Source: Neocallimastix lanati (nom. inval.)
Taxonomy: Eukaryota; Neocallimastigomycota; Neocallimastigomycetes; Neocallimastigales; Neocallimastigaceae
Assembly (NCBI GenBank): GCA_016946835.1
Contig: JACVTC010000001.1
Coordinates: forward strand, 2,430,001-2,490,000
Length of the DNA: 60,000 bases
Direction of reading: 5' to 3'
Shown here: one piece after another, positions 13,268 to 33,207 of the stretch
Numbering within the stretch: the stretch's first letter is position 1
How the letters are laid out: the number at the start of each line of letters is the position of its first letter
The notes under the pieces: model-generated
What the model was told of the DNA's origin: nothing
What the model saw: the letters and a program-made list of their open reading frames with translations, nothing else
Database searches by the model: none
Position numbers and translations under genes: made by a program

Positions 13268-14458
13268 CTATTATTAATAATTTAATACTTCTATTTTTAA
13301 TTAATAATTTAATACTTCTATTTTTACTTAAAAAAACTAATTAAATATAACATATAAATCAAAAATTTCAAAAATTTTTTATAATGAAATTTTTTCATTT
13401 CCTAATATGTATTAATAGTATATATGAATATTATTAATTTATTTATTTATTAATATGCTAAAAAAAAAATTTATTTATTTATTTATTTATTTATTTATCT
13501 ATTTATTTATCTATTTATTTATTTATATGTATATTACATATTATATAAGTTAATATATAATATGTAATATACATATAAATATATTAACTTACATAATATT
13601 ATATCATCCATTTTCTAATTAATGGTATTGAAATTTTTTAATTGATAAAAAAAACTAATACACGTGACTATGTCATAAAAATTGAAATACTATGTTAAAT
13701 TGAAAATTTTTTTTATTGTCCTTTTTCAAAAATTATTTATGTAGAATTAACATATTTTTTTATTTAATCACAAATGTTCTCTGCCAATTATAAATAAATA
13801 AATAAAAGATATATTAAAAAATATATTATCTAGTATAGTTAAAAATCTTTAAAAAAGTATTATTTTGAAAATCTTTAAAAAAAATATTTTAAAAAAAAAG
13901 AAATTTTTTTTATGTGTTACGCTTGAAACTTTAAAATTTCAAAAACAAAATACTAAAAAACAATATTAAAATAAGAATTTCATTTTTGTTTTTTCTATTT
14001 TCATTTTTTTTTATTTTTTATTTTTATGCTTTTATTTTTTAATTAAATAAAAACAAAAACAATAAGATAAAAAAAAAAAAAAGATATTTACTAATTTATA
14101 ATATAAATTATAAATTATTTTTATTAAACATCAATTATAATCTTTTTTTTTTTTTTTTTTTTTATCTATTTATGATAAATAATTTTTAACGTATTTATGA
14201 AATTGCATTTTATTTAATATCAAGTAAACAATTATATTGCATATATAATGAATTTTATTTATTTTTTTATTCAATCGAAGAAGAAAGACAAAAGAAAAAA
14301 TCATATAATTTTAAAATTGTTAATAAAATAAATAATCTCATATTCAATAAATTTTTATGAAGTTATATAGAAATTTTTAATCATTTTCAGTAATCTTTTT
14401 TTTAATATATATATATAAATAAGTTATTTAATAGTAAATCATAAAATTTTGTTGAATA
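13268..14458. promoter_or_regulatory. divergent upstream region of clr2 and mps1
   Basis: This 1.19 kb separates two start codons that point away from each other, so it must carry both promoters. I see a run of TTTA repeats (about 13470-13525), the strong inverted repeat at 13520-13581, and long A and T tracts. No specific factor-binding site can be named. Confidence 0.45.
13520..13581. repeat. 28-bp perfect inverted repeat (potential cruciform)
   Basis: Arms 13520-13547 and 13554-13581 are perfect reverse complements with a 6-base loop. The segment 13548-13558 (AAGTTAATATA) also pairs with 13580-13590, so a second, overlapping hairpin is possible. It lies between two divergent genes. Confidence 0.9.
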
Positions 14459-20683
<6,225 letters not shown>

Positions 20684-20710
<27 letters not shown>

Positions 20711-20966
20711 AAAAAAAAATTGGAAAAATTACATATATAAGCCTTATTTTTAATTAAAATTTTGTATAAATTATTTATTCAATATCCTCAATCATAATAT
20801 TTATTAACATTCCAAATAAAATCATATAAAAAAAATTAAATTTTTATATAAAAACAATATATTTATTTAAATCTATTCATTTATATATCTGTTTATTTGT
20901 TTGTTTATTATTATATAAATTTTGGCAAAAAAAAAAAATTTTTTTTTTATTAAAAGTTTTTTATAT

Positions 20967-20997
<31 letters not shown>

Positions 20998-21015
20998 TTA
21001 TTATTATTGTTATTG

Positions 21016-21062
<47 letters not shown>

Positions 21063-21088
21063 TTATTATTATTGTTATTGTTATTATT

Positions 21089-21144
<56 letters not shown>

Positions 21145-21210
21145 TTTTGGTTTTTTTTTATTTTATCATTATTAAATATATGTTAATTATTTAACATATA
21201 TTTAAAAAGG

Positions 21211-21266
<56 letters not shown>

Positions 21267-21446
21267 GATAAAATATGAAAAAACATGGTTATTTAATAAT
21301 ACTTAAAAATATAAAGTTTTTAAAGTTTAATTTTTTAATTTTAGATTTTGATTATTTGTTATTTACAAAAAAAAAAAGAAAAAAAAACTTTGATACATTT
21401 TTAAATTAGCAAGTAATAAAAAAATAAAAAACTAATAACAAATTAA

Positions 21447-21488
<42 letters not shown>

Positions 21489-21548
21489 TATATGAATAAT
21501 TAATTTATATATTGAATTTTTTTTTATGAAAATTGAATAAATAACATA
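20684..21548. other. intergenic, simple repeats between mps1 and the next gene
   Basis: No gene seen. The stretch contains (TTTA)n/(TTATTA)n blocks at about 20960-21150, a long A-run at about 21210-21264, and an (AAT)n block before the next start codon. The open frame over the TTTA blocks is low complexity. Confidence 0.6.
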
Positions 21549-21684
21549 ATGAGTCATAATAATAATAAAGTAGAGAATGATAAAGCAATGCCTTACTATG
21601 ATATTTTATCTTCAAATAATGATGAAGATTTTCAAACAGAACTACAAAAAAATATAGATCATTATAAGTAAATAAATAAAATAA

Positions 21685-21734
<50 letters not shown>

Positions 21735-21928
21735 ATAATTATTAATATTTAATAATTAATGTAATGCTTATGCATTAATCATTATGTATATTATTCTAAT
21801 AAAAAATATATATTTATATATTTGACTTATATATATTATATTATCATTATAATAAACAATTTTTTTTATTAATAATTTTAACATAATAATATTCATTAAT
21901 AATTTATATAAAAAATAAAATAAAAATG

Positions 21929-21962
<34 letters not shown>

Positions 21963-23353
21963 TAATAATTAAAAAGATATGGATTTGAGAAACGTTTATT
22001 TAATGTTTTAAATAAAGACCTTTTTAATTCTTCCTTCGATCCTAAAACTAATAGGATTGAGAGTAATGAAAATTCATTAAAGAATTCTTTTATTTATTCA
22101 ATGTCTTCTCTAAATTTGAATAATGAAAAAAATTTTGGTTCAAAGAGATGGAATTTTAAAAGTGAAAATAATATTTCTGAATTACGTAAAAAAAATAACA
22201 ATTACCAGTCCCAATATATTCCAAAATCTTATAATAATATTTCTAAAAATTATAGTAAATATTACTTCATCATCATCATATATTATGTACTTTGATTATA
22301 ATAATTATTAACTAATATATACTAATAAAAAAAAATTTTTTTTTTAAATCTTTATATATTTATATATATATATATATTCTATTAAAATATAATCTTTAAT
22401 TTTTTTTTTTTTTATTATAAATATTTTAATAATTAAATTTACATATGAATTTATAAAAGAATCTGATAATAGTATATATGACTTATCTGGAAAAAAATTT
22501 TCAAGAAATAAAAAAGAAATCAGAAAAACAATTGAAGATTTACGAAAGGAACTAAATAATCTTGAAAATGATTTCAAAGATGTATATATTATAATAGAAT
22601 TCAAAATAATAAATAAATAATTAAATAAATAATAATAATAAAAATAAAATATATATATATATATTGAATTTTATTAAAACTATTAAATTATTAATTTAAG
22701 AATGCTAGTGAAGAAAATGAAGATAAAATTATTGATTTAAGAAAGAAAGAATTACATAAAAATTATAAAGAATATATAAAATTAAATCCAAATATGGAAA
22801 CCTCAAATTCAAAAAAAGTAAGTTTATATATATATATATATAAAGAACAATATTTAAAAATAAATTATATAATTCATAAAATATACTTATTTTTTTATTA
22901 TTTTTAAATAACTTTTAAATATAGAACAATAAATATGGAAATGATTTTGAATTAGTATATATTTTCTATAATAATATAAATACTTTTTTTTTTATTTTTA
23001 TTTTTTATTTAATGTTCTTTTCGAAATATATTTTATTTTAATTATATTGTTAAAGTTTCAATGATTAACCTAATAAAAAAAAATTTTTTTTTTTTATTTA
23101 ATTATTTAATAGGTTAAAAAAAGACATCTAGAAGCAATGAATAAGCAAAATACTCAAAAAACAACCACAGAAATTAATGAAATAACCGAAAGATTATATA
23201 ATCCTGAGTATATATAATCAAAAAATAAAAAAAATTTTTTTTATATATAATTTTAATTCGTTCATCTTAGTTATTAAAAAACAATTACTAATAATAATAT
23301 TAATAATAATAATAATAATAATAACGATAATAATAATAACGATAATAGTAATG

Positions 23354-23389
<36 letters not shown>

Positions 23390-23773
23390 TTAATAATATT
23401 AATAATAATAATAATAATAACAATAATAAAAATAATAAAAATAATAATAGTAATAATAATAATAATAATAATAATATATGTAATTTTTATATTAATTTTA
23501 AAAAAAATATTAATATACAATTTTTAGGAATTATCCAAATGTGTATAAAATGAAATTTAATGCTGCAAAATCAACAGAAAAGATTGATTCAAATGTAACC
23601 AAATAGGATATTTAATAATCTAAATAAATTTTTTTCTATAAGAAATGTACTCATAAAAAAAGATTTTTCTTTTAATTAATTTCTATCTATAATTATAATA
23701 TAGCTTAACAAGAAAAAATCATCGTCAAAAAAGAAGTTAACTAATTCAAAGTAAGAATTATAATAATACATAA

Positions 23774-23813
<40 letters not shown>

Positions 23814-25069
23814 ATAATATTACTTAACTATTATTATTAATATTTATTATAATAATAATTTAAATGTTATCTTTATATTTTAAAAACAAAATAAAAATAA
23901 AAATAAAATAAAATGCTATCAATTTAATTATTAAATAAATAATATTTTATATATAAAAAAATTTATAATATATATAATAAATAATAATAAAATAATTTTA
24001 ATTAAAAGTGATAATGAAGAAGAATATTCCAAGAATAAATCAAATCTACATTCAAATGAAGACTTTGCAAGGGCCCGAATGATAGACCAAATTAATAGTA
24101 TATATATATATATATATAAAGTTTGTAATTTTAATTATCACACAAATATTGAAAAAAATATTATTTAACATATATAATAATTAATAATTATAGATTTCTC
24201 ACCTCTTTCTCCTGAAAACTTTACAATGAAGTCATCCAAAACTAAGAAATCTAGTACTAATTCATTAAATGTTCTGGATAATAGTAACAATAACAATAAC
24301 AATAACAATAATAATAATAATATTAATTCATATAAAGACAATATAAATAAAAATATGAATAGTATTAAAAACAGTCAAGATAATGAAAATATTAATAATA
24401 TAACTATGAATAATAATGAGAATAATAATAATAATTACAATTTTAATAAGAAGGATGAAAAAAACAATAAAATAAGCAATTCAAAAAAAAATATTAGTAT
24501 AAATAAAGCCAGCAAAGTTGGTGCTTCAAAAGAAAATATTAATCAGAAATCACCCGAAAATTCCGAAAAAGTAAAACATATATTAAAAAATATTTATTAT
24601 ACTAATAAAGGTATCAATCCGACCATGGAGTTAAATAAATTTTCTAATAATTTAAAAGCTATTAAGAATGAATTAAAAAATTATTCAAGTATCTCTACCT
24701 CATCTATTAATGTAAAATCAAAAAAAAATGAAAAAATAAATAGATCAGCAAATGGTGTAACTGAAACTAAAAAGAATCAAAAAAATCACAAATATAATAA
24801 TGTATGTAAAATAATAGCTATTGTGCTATTGTATTTATAATTAATCAATGAAATTCTTTCATTAATAATTTCATTAAATTTATTTAAATAAAATATTAAT
24901 ATATTTATAAATTTTTTTTTTTTATATATATATATAGGATGATATCACTGAAATGTATGATTATGAAGAAGATGAAAATTATAATATTGAGGATGAAGAT
25001 ACAGGAGAACAAGCTGCAATGCAATTTCAACAAATTATGTCAGTTTCATCAAAAAGTCTTAATAATTAA
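21549..25069 (+). CDS. hypothetical Asn/Lys-rich protein with coiled-coil stretches, 11 exons
   Basis: I do not recognise this protein. The model rests on 11 consecutive in-phase GT..AG exons: 21549-21667, 21977-22254, 22460-22581, 22701-22817, 22925-22954, 23113-23207, 23528-23594, 23704-23750, 24009-24097, 24194-24801, 24938-25069, giving about 567 residues. The N-terminal ~75 residues (YYDILSSN, then KKYGFEKRLFNVLNKDLF) have mixed composition and look folded. Residues around 130-230 are Lys/Glu-rich and probably coiled coil (IRKTIEDLRKELNNLENDF; DLRKKELHKNYKEYIK). A poly-Asn, Ser/Lys-rich region follows. The C-terminus is acidic (MYDYEEDENYNIEDED) and then QAAMQFQQIM, which could be a short helical docking motif. 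There is no signal peptide or TM segment. Same strand as mps1 and the RhoGAP gene. Existence of a gene is well supported; function is unknown. Confidence 0.7.
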
Positions 25070-25205
25070 AAAATTAATTTTTTTTTATAAAAATAAAATA
25101 CTAATAATAATAATATATATAAAAAAAATAAATTATATTTTATTATTAAGATATAAAATAAATAAATAACTCTTATAATAAAATAATAATAATAATAATA
25201 AATAA

Positions 25206-25253
<48 letters not shown>

Positions 25254-26283
25254 ATAGATAAAAAAAAAAACAATAAAAATATAAAAAATTATTCCAAAAA
25301 TTTTTATATGGATATATATATATTAAACCAATAACAATTCTAAATAATAGAACTATTAAATATATAGAATATATATATTGTTAAATTAAAAATAATTAAA
25401 TAAATAATAAATATTTAGTAAATGATAGTAAATAATAAATGAATAAATAAATAAAAGATAAATAAATAATATATAAATTTATAGTAAATAATAAATAAAT
25501 ATATATATATTTCTTTAATAATGATATTATAAAATTAAAAATATATAAAATATATCATATAAAGATATAATACTTTTAATTTGTTTTTTTTTTTTTTGTT
25601 AAACAGAAATTCATTTAAATTTTTGGTAATACAATTTTATTTATTAATAATATATTTTCTTTTTATATAATCTTCTATATTTAGATTAAATTGTAAGAAT
25701 AATCTCATTTATAAAATATTATTATTTAAAGTTTAATATAATTTAATGATTAAGAATTGTTAAAATTTTAAATATATATGAAAATTAAAATTATCATGTA
25801 AGATAGAAATTACCTTTTCATAAATTAGATATATCTATGGTATAAATGCAAAATATTTTTTATAAAATCCAAATTTTATTAATAATATAATTATAAAATA
25901 TGTATTAATGTTTTTATTTTTTTTTATTTTATTTTATTTTATTTTATTTTTTTTTTTTTTTATTTAATTATTAAATAATCCAATTAATTAATTTATTTTG
26001 ATATAATATTTTTAATTATACTTTAAGAGTACATATACATTTTTTTTTTTAGAAAAAAAAATATTCATAATAATTTATTTCATAATCATCAATTAAAAAT
26101 AATTACATATATAGATATAACCAAATCAAAAATAAAAAAAAAAATAGTAGAATTATAAAAATATAATAATATTAATATATATATAATAGTTTTATATATA
26201 TAATTAGTATCATAGTATCATAAAATTATAATAAATTTTTTTTTTTTTTTTTTTTGGATATTTTAAAAGTACAATAGATATTA
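25070..26283. other. intergenic, upstream of the RhoGAP gene
   Basis: No coding signal. A/T-only sequence with a long A-run (about 25209-25252), TTTTA repeats (about 25920-25960) and a T-run just before the next gene. It must hold the 3' end of the hypothetical gene and the RhoGAP promoter, neither of which can be pinpointed. Confidence 0.5.
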
Positions 26284-26414
26284 ATGTCTTTACAAAGAGA
26301 TGTTATAAAATGTTCTGGGTGTTCAGAAGAAATATCATCTGGGTATATATTAAAAATGCAATAATAAAATCCTTTTTATGAATTTTTTTTTCGTATATAT
26401 AATAAAAGTTATAG

Positions 26415-26466
<52 letters not shown>

Positions 26467-28005
26467 TAATTAAAGTATTAATTATATAATATATATAATA
26501 TTTTTATAATAAAATTTCAATATTTTTATAATTTTAAAATAATAAAATAAAAAAAAAAAAAAGAAATATTATTTCCTTTGAAAATGATTATTGGCACCCA
26601 GAATGTTTTAGATGTATGAAATGTAATAAAGTTATTGATATATCAGATCAAAATATTTTATTATGTGAAGATAAACCAATATGTTCGGATTGTGGATACA
26701 AATGTCATATTTGTGGAAAAGCCATTACAGGGGAAGCTATTACAGCAGGTATCATACAAATTACATAAATTAAATATTGATATTCTCATTATAAGTTAAA
26801 AACTAACATATAAAATAAAAATAAAACAAAAAAAAAATAAAAATTAAAAAAATAAAATAAAATAAATGTTATTTTTAAAGATGATATGATAATGCATTTT
26901 AGTTGCTTTAAATGTCAGTGTTGTGGAAAATATATTGACGATTTAACATATGTTCTTGTTAATAATGTAATTAAATAAATATATAATTTAAAAAAAAAGT
27001 TTAATAAAAAGAAATTATATAGGAATAAATGAAATAGGAAAAATTTTCCTTTTTTTTTTTTTTTTTTTTACATTAATTATATATATCTATGAATAATGAA
27101 TTTTTAATTAAAAAAATATATATTTATATATATATATATATATTTGTTTTTATTTATATATGTATTGATTTTTGATAAATAAATACAGGAAATTCGATGT
27201 ATAAATTGTACTTATAATATTGATGAGGATGTTCAAAATGACTTTGGTATAAGTTCACCTTCAAAAAGTTCTGTTATGTTAGATTCTGAACCAAATTCAC
27301 CTTCTGACAATATAAATAACCAAGATACTAATTCAAATACCACTAATGATTTAGAAGATAATGATAGATTAAGTATGAAAGATAAAGGAAAGAGACTTAC
27401 AGCAAAACATTGTAGTATGTTACAGGATAAGAATGCCATACATAGAATGTCTGTAGTTGATAAAAAATTAGAACTTAAAACAAATAATAGTACCACCTTT
27501 GAACCTAATTTATCATCCTTTGCAGAAGAAAAAGAAGAAGAAGAAGAAATGGATAAAAATCCAAATCAACATCATTATTATATGGATAATAAAAAATTTA
27601 CAGATGAAGAATATTATATTTTAAAAGTTAAAAATGAACAACTTATTGCAGAAAATAATAATTTAAAAGATAAAAATGATATACTTATGTCAGATATTGA
27701 AGAATTAAAACAAAAATTTTCTAAAGTTTTATCAGAAAATGAGAATTTAAAAGATATAAATGAACAGTTCTCATCTAAAATTGAACTTTTAAAAAGAGAA
27801 AAATTATCAGATAAGACAAAATATGAAGAAAAAATAGAAGAAGAAAAGAAAAAAAGTTCTTCTTATGAAAAAGCAATAAATGTCTTAGTTGCAGAGAAAG
27901 AAACTTTGGAAAATGATATTTCAAAAGCTAATGAAAAAATTAACAATTATGAAGATAATAATAAACTCGACATACTTAAATATGAGGTAGGATAGAATAG
28001 TATTA

Positions 28006-28036
<31 letters not shown>

Positions 28037-28679
28037 AAAAAATAAAAGAAAAAGAAAAAATAAATAAATAAATAAATAGATTAATAAACTGATGTTTATT
28101 TTTTTTTTTTTTTTTTTTTTTTTTTCTATAAAAAAAATAATAAATAAATAATGGATTTTTAATTGAATAAAGAATGAAAATAATTTATTCCAAATAAAAT
28201 ATGAAGATTTAAAGGAGATGTATGATAAAGAAAGAGAAGAGAGAATTATCGCAGAATCTACCATTGTTAGATTACAAGAAGAAATACATATTAGATATCT
28301 AGATGAATTGAAATACACTTATATATATGATATTGAAGCAAAATATCAGAGTGAATTTGAAATTTTAGAAAGTCAAAAGCAATGTTCACTCTCAACATTG
28401 GAATATTTAAATAATGAAATCAAAAAAATAGAAAAAGAAAAAAATTCAAGTAAAGTTGATAGTGAAACGAATAAGTAAAATAAAATATTTTATATAACTA
28501 ATATTTAAATAAATATATATATATATATATATACTATTCTTAATATATAAAAATAAATGAATATTCAATTTTAACTAATTTTATTTATTATTATTATATT
28601 TATTATTAATAAAAATAATATATATAATATATATATATATATATTTAATAAATCCTTTCTTTTATACAATAATAATAAC

Positions 28680-28715
<36 letters not shown>

Positions 28716-28737
28716 AATGAAAAAAAATATAACATAA

Positions 28738-28780
<43 letters not shown>

Positions 28781-29496
28781 CAAGTGTATATGATTTTCAA
28801 AGTAGATATAATGAAATAAGTAATAAATATAAAAATGAATTAAGTAATATTCAAAATCAGAAAAAATTATTACAGAATGAGGTTAATCTTTTAAGAAACT
28901 TAAGAAAAGGTCTAATAAATGATAACTTAATTTATATGGAAAGATTCAGAAAATTAAAATCTGAAGAAGCTTCTTTACAAAAGAAAAAGCAACGTAATTC
29001 ACGATTTAATAATAAAAATTCACTCTACAAAAGTAATAATGAATCAGTATACTTTAAATATGATATTAAGAATGAAGAAAGCAATTTTGAATCTCCTTCA
29101 ATATATGATTTAGATATTAATACTATTACCCTCCAGAGAATGGAATCCTCTGTAAATAATAGTTTCGCTGTATATGAATATATTAATAAAATGATAAATG
29201 ATTCTTTCCAACCACAAAAAAATAATGAAAAAAGTATTGAAAAAAATAATGAAAAAAATAATGATGATAAAAATAATGAAAAAAATAATGAGAAAAATTT
29301 GAATTTCACTACTATTATTTCAGATGATTCAAAGGAATCTCTTAATGATAATTTAAATACAAATGAATTAAAAACCCCATTAACTGGAATTGATGAAAAA
29401 TCAATAAATTCAATACCATTGAATGATTCTCTCTCTGTTCCTCAAAGTAAAAGTAATACAATTCAAAAATTCAAAAAGGGTTATAAAAAAATCTAT

Positions 29497-29539
<43 letters not shown>

Positions 29540-29915
29540 TAATAAATATATTAATAATAAATACTATATGAAATAAAACTATATTATACATTATATATTA
29601 TATATATATTATACATTTATTAAATATATATATATTTAATATATAAATCTATTTAATTTTCATAATTATAGCCTCAGAGTCAATGTTATTTGATGAAACT
29701 AAAAAGTCAATAAGTATTAAAGAGAACTCAAATGTAAGTACAGATGAACTTCAAAAATCTTCAGGTAATACTTCACCTTTAAAATTAAAAATTCCTGAAA
29801 CTTCTCATACATTCCAATTTCATAAATTCCTAACTCCAAGTAAATGGTAAGTTATGAATAACTAAAATAAATAAATGTTAAAATAAAAATAAATGTTAAA
29901 ATAATAATAAAAAAA

Positions 29916-29951
<36 letters not shown>

Positions 29952-30476
29952 TTGTACATTTTTATATTATTAATATTAAAATATTTAAAATTATATTTCA
30001 ACTATTAAAGTGAATTTTGTACTGATATTATTTGGGGAAGAGAAGTTAAATGTAAATGTTGTGGTATAAAATGTCATGTTAGATGTATTACAGATAAAAT
30101 ACCTGAATGCTCAAAGAAAACAATTGATCCTGAAATTGCTGGTATTTATATATTTATAATAAAAATCATTATTATAATTGCTATTTTTAAACATTTAATT
30201 AATAATATTGTGTAATAATTTTTTTTTTTTTTTTTATATTATTATTTTAATAATTAGCATTATATTCATTTGGTACAGATTTAAGTAAACAAGCAACAAT
30301 TGAACCTGATAATGTGCCATTTATTGTTAAAAAATGTACTGAAGAAGTTGAAAAAAGAGGTATAATATATATAAATATTATAATTTATATATATATATAT
30401 ATATTTTTTTTTTTTTAATTTATTTTTATTAATAATATACCATGTGTTTTATATTTAAAATTTTTCATCCTATTAA

Positions 30477-30515
<39 letters not shown>

Positions 30516-30687
30516 GGTATGGACTTTGAAGGTATATATCGTAAATCAGGTAGAACGTTATTAATGAAAAACTTGATTAGGTAATTCAAATTCAAAATAA
30601 ATAATTAAATAAATAAATAAATAAATTAATAAATAATAAAATAATTAATAAAATAAATAAGTTAAAAAAAAAAAAAAAAAAAAAAAA

Positions 30688-30729
<42 letters not shown>

Positions 30730-31105
30730 TGAAGAAGATATTAATAACTTTAATTAATATATGAATTTTTAGTATTTTCTCACGAGGAGAAGATCCAGAT
30801 TTATCAGAAGAAGGTGAATTTTCAGAAATTACTGTTATAACAAGTGTTTTAAAGCAATATTTCAGAGAATTGCCTGAAGCTGTTATCCCACCAGATGTTT
30901 ATTCTAAATTATCGGAAATAATATGTAAATAGAATATAACTTCTTATATATATTTTTAATATAATTTTATTTATAATATATATATATATTATTATTAACT
31001 ATTCATAAATTAAATTAATTAATAATAAAAAAAAAAAATTCACTTTATATATAAATATTTAAATTTCAATATATTTTAAAATAAAATAAAATAAAATAAA
31101 ATAAA

Positions 31106-31142
<37 letters not shown>

Positions 31143-31434
31143 AGCAAATGAAGATAAAGAATTAGATATTGAAGAAGTTAAAAAATGTATTGACACTTTA
31201 GAAGACAGTCATTATAGTACATTAAGGTTTATAGTGAAACATTTAATTAAAGTTAGTCAATTTTCAAACGTCAATTTAATGACTATGAAAAATTTAGCTG
31301 TTGTCTTTGGACCAACTTTAATTGGCAGTAATGAAATTTGTCCAGAAGTTGATTTCTCATCTACTGGAATTAAAGTTAAAATAATTAATGTTATATTAGA
31401 AAATGCAAATACTATCTTTTTTCAAGACTCTTAA
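26284..31434 (+). CDS. LIM-LIM-coiled coil-C1-RhoGAP protein (Rga type), 12 exons
   Basis: GTPase-activating protein for Rho/Cdc42-type GTPases, expected in cell polarity and wall growth. Exons: 26284-26342, 26564-26748, 26881-26966, 27189-27986, 28173-28474, 28785-29497, 29672-29846, 30011-30141, 30258-30359, 30517-30580, 30773-30924, 31145-31434, all in phase, about 1018 residues. LIM1 has CSGC at ~10-13, WHPECFRCMKC and CSDC; LIM2 has CHICG, HFSCFKCQCC and CINC. A long Glu/Lys coiled coil covers roughly residues 190-480. A C1 zinc finger (~757-805) reads H-x12-C-x2-C (CEFC), then CKCC, HVRC and C. The RhoGAP domain has the arginine finger in GIYRKSGR (~859), LKQYFRELPEAVIP and NLAVVFGPTLIG. 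This is the Rga1/Rga2-like domain order with an added C1 domain, which could bind membrane lipid. The C-terminus ends directly after the GAP domain. Confidence 0.92.
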
Positions 31435-33207
31435 TGAGTGTAATAAATAAATAAATAAATATATAAATAACAAAAATAATAATAATAATAATAATTATAG
31501 TAAAAAAAAAAATAAAATGAAATAAAATAAAAAAATATTTATGTTAATATGAACTAAATGATATACTAGTTAAAGAAATAAATATTAATGGAAGATATAA
31601 ATAAAAAAAATACTATTATAATAATTTTATTATATAAAAATATATAAATAATTTGTAGAATTAAATTAATAAAATTATATAAATTTAATTCAAATTCAAA
31701 TTTGTTATTTTATATATATTATATTGGTATTTTATAGTGGTATTTTATATTATCTTTTTATACTTTTTATACCAAATATTATAAATGGTTAATAAATATT
31801 ATAAAAATACTTCTAAAAAAAATATATTTATTTATTCTTTGCTTCCTGTATTTTATGGTGGTTTATTTTAAAAAATTAAAAGGTCATTTATTAAATAATA
31901 TATATTTAATTAAAAAATTTCCCACTATATAAAAAATTAAAAAAACCCAACTGTATTGGTAATTTTTTTATTTTTTTTTAAAAAAAATATATATATTATA
32001 TATATAACATTTAAATATAATATTTAAAAATTATTTAAATATTAGATAAAAAGGATTTTTTCTATAATTGAATAATATATTAAAAAAAAAAAAAAAAAAA
32101 AAAGAAAAGATGATAATTTCTAATTTTGGTTTGTTTACAATCAATGATGATCTAATCCTTTATTAAATTAAAAATTGTGTCAAAATAGTAAATGAGTAAT
32201 ATTGATTGTTATAAAGTTAAAAAAAATATTAAATATAAAATATTAAATATTAAATATTAAATATAATTATTTAATATGATAATATTAATTAAATATATGA
32301 AAAAAAAAAAAAAAATTATTATTTATATAAATAAATAAAATTAACTATATTTTCCATTATATGTAAATAAATAATCTATACATATATATATAAATATAAA
32401 TATATTATTATTCTTTCATGATAAAAAATAAAAATAATTATTCAGACTTTTAATTTTTATTTCTTTAAACCACATTAATGTTTGAAAAATATATATATAT
32501 ATAAATAACGAAACTTTTTAATTTGTGGGTTTTATGGATTTAAAAAATTTATTTCTATTTTTTTTTTTTTTAATTTTAGATTTCAACTAATATTATTAGC
32601 ATTTTTTGTATACTTATTTTATCTATTTTTTTTTTATTCAAATATTTTATTATTATTTTAATTTTACATTTTTATATTTTATTTTATAATAATTTTATCT
32701 ATATTTTATCTATTTATATATATATTTTTTCTAATTATTAACTATTTATTCATTTAAATTTATTTACTAATTCTAGTCTATTTATTTATTTATTTTTAAT
32801 TATTTTTTTTATGTTATTATTCTTTTAATTTTATTTTATTTTTTAATTTGTTATTTTTTTTTTTATTTTATTATATTTTTCTAATTTATTATATTTTTTT
32901 TATTGCATTTTTCTGACTTTTTATTATTAATTTTGTTTAAATTTTTTATTTTTATTTTTAATTTTTTTTGGTTAATAATTTATCTATTTTATCTAATATT
33001 TTTTATTCTTTTTATTTTATTACTTTTATTATAAATTTATAAATTCTAATATATATATTATTTACTTTAATATTCATAAATTTAACAAAGAAAAATCTTT
33101 GATTTTTACTATTTTATTATTATTATTATTTTTTTTTTTAATATAATAAATATAATCAAAAATATAATATAACTGAAATAACTTTTTATTTATAAATTAT
33201 TTAGAGT
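31435..33207. other. intergenic between convergent genes, nothing recognised
   Basis: The RhoGAP gene (plus) and the first pectate lyase (minus) converge here. The sequence is A/T-only with T-rich stretches from about 32500 to 33140. No gene, RNA or TE motif is recognised. A duplicated TATTTTATA-type motif near 31725-31750 is minor. Confidence 0.5.

Noticed and set aside
20922-21194. 90-codon Leu/Tyr/Ile-rich ORF suggesting a membrane protein
   Set aside because: Entirely TTTA and TTA simple repeats; hydrophobicity is a composition artefact.
27947-28318. Minus-strand 123-codon ORF
   Set aside because: It lies over an intron and antisense of the RhoGAP coiled coil; low complexity.
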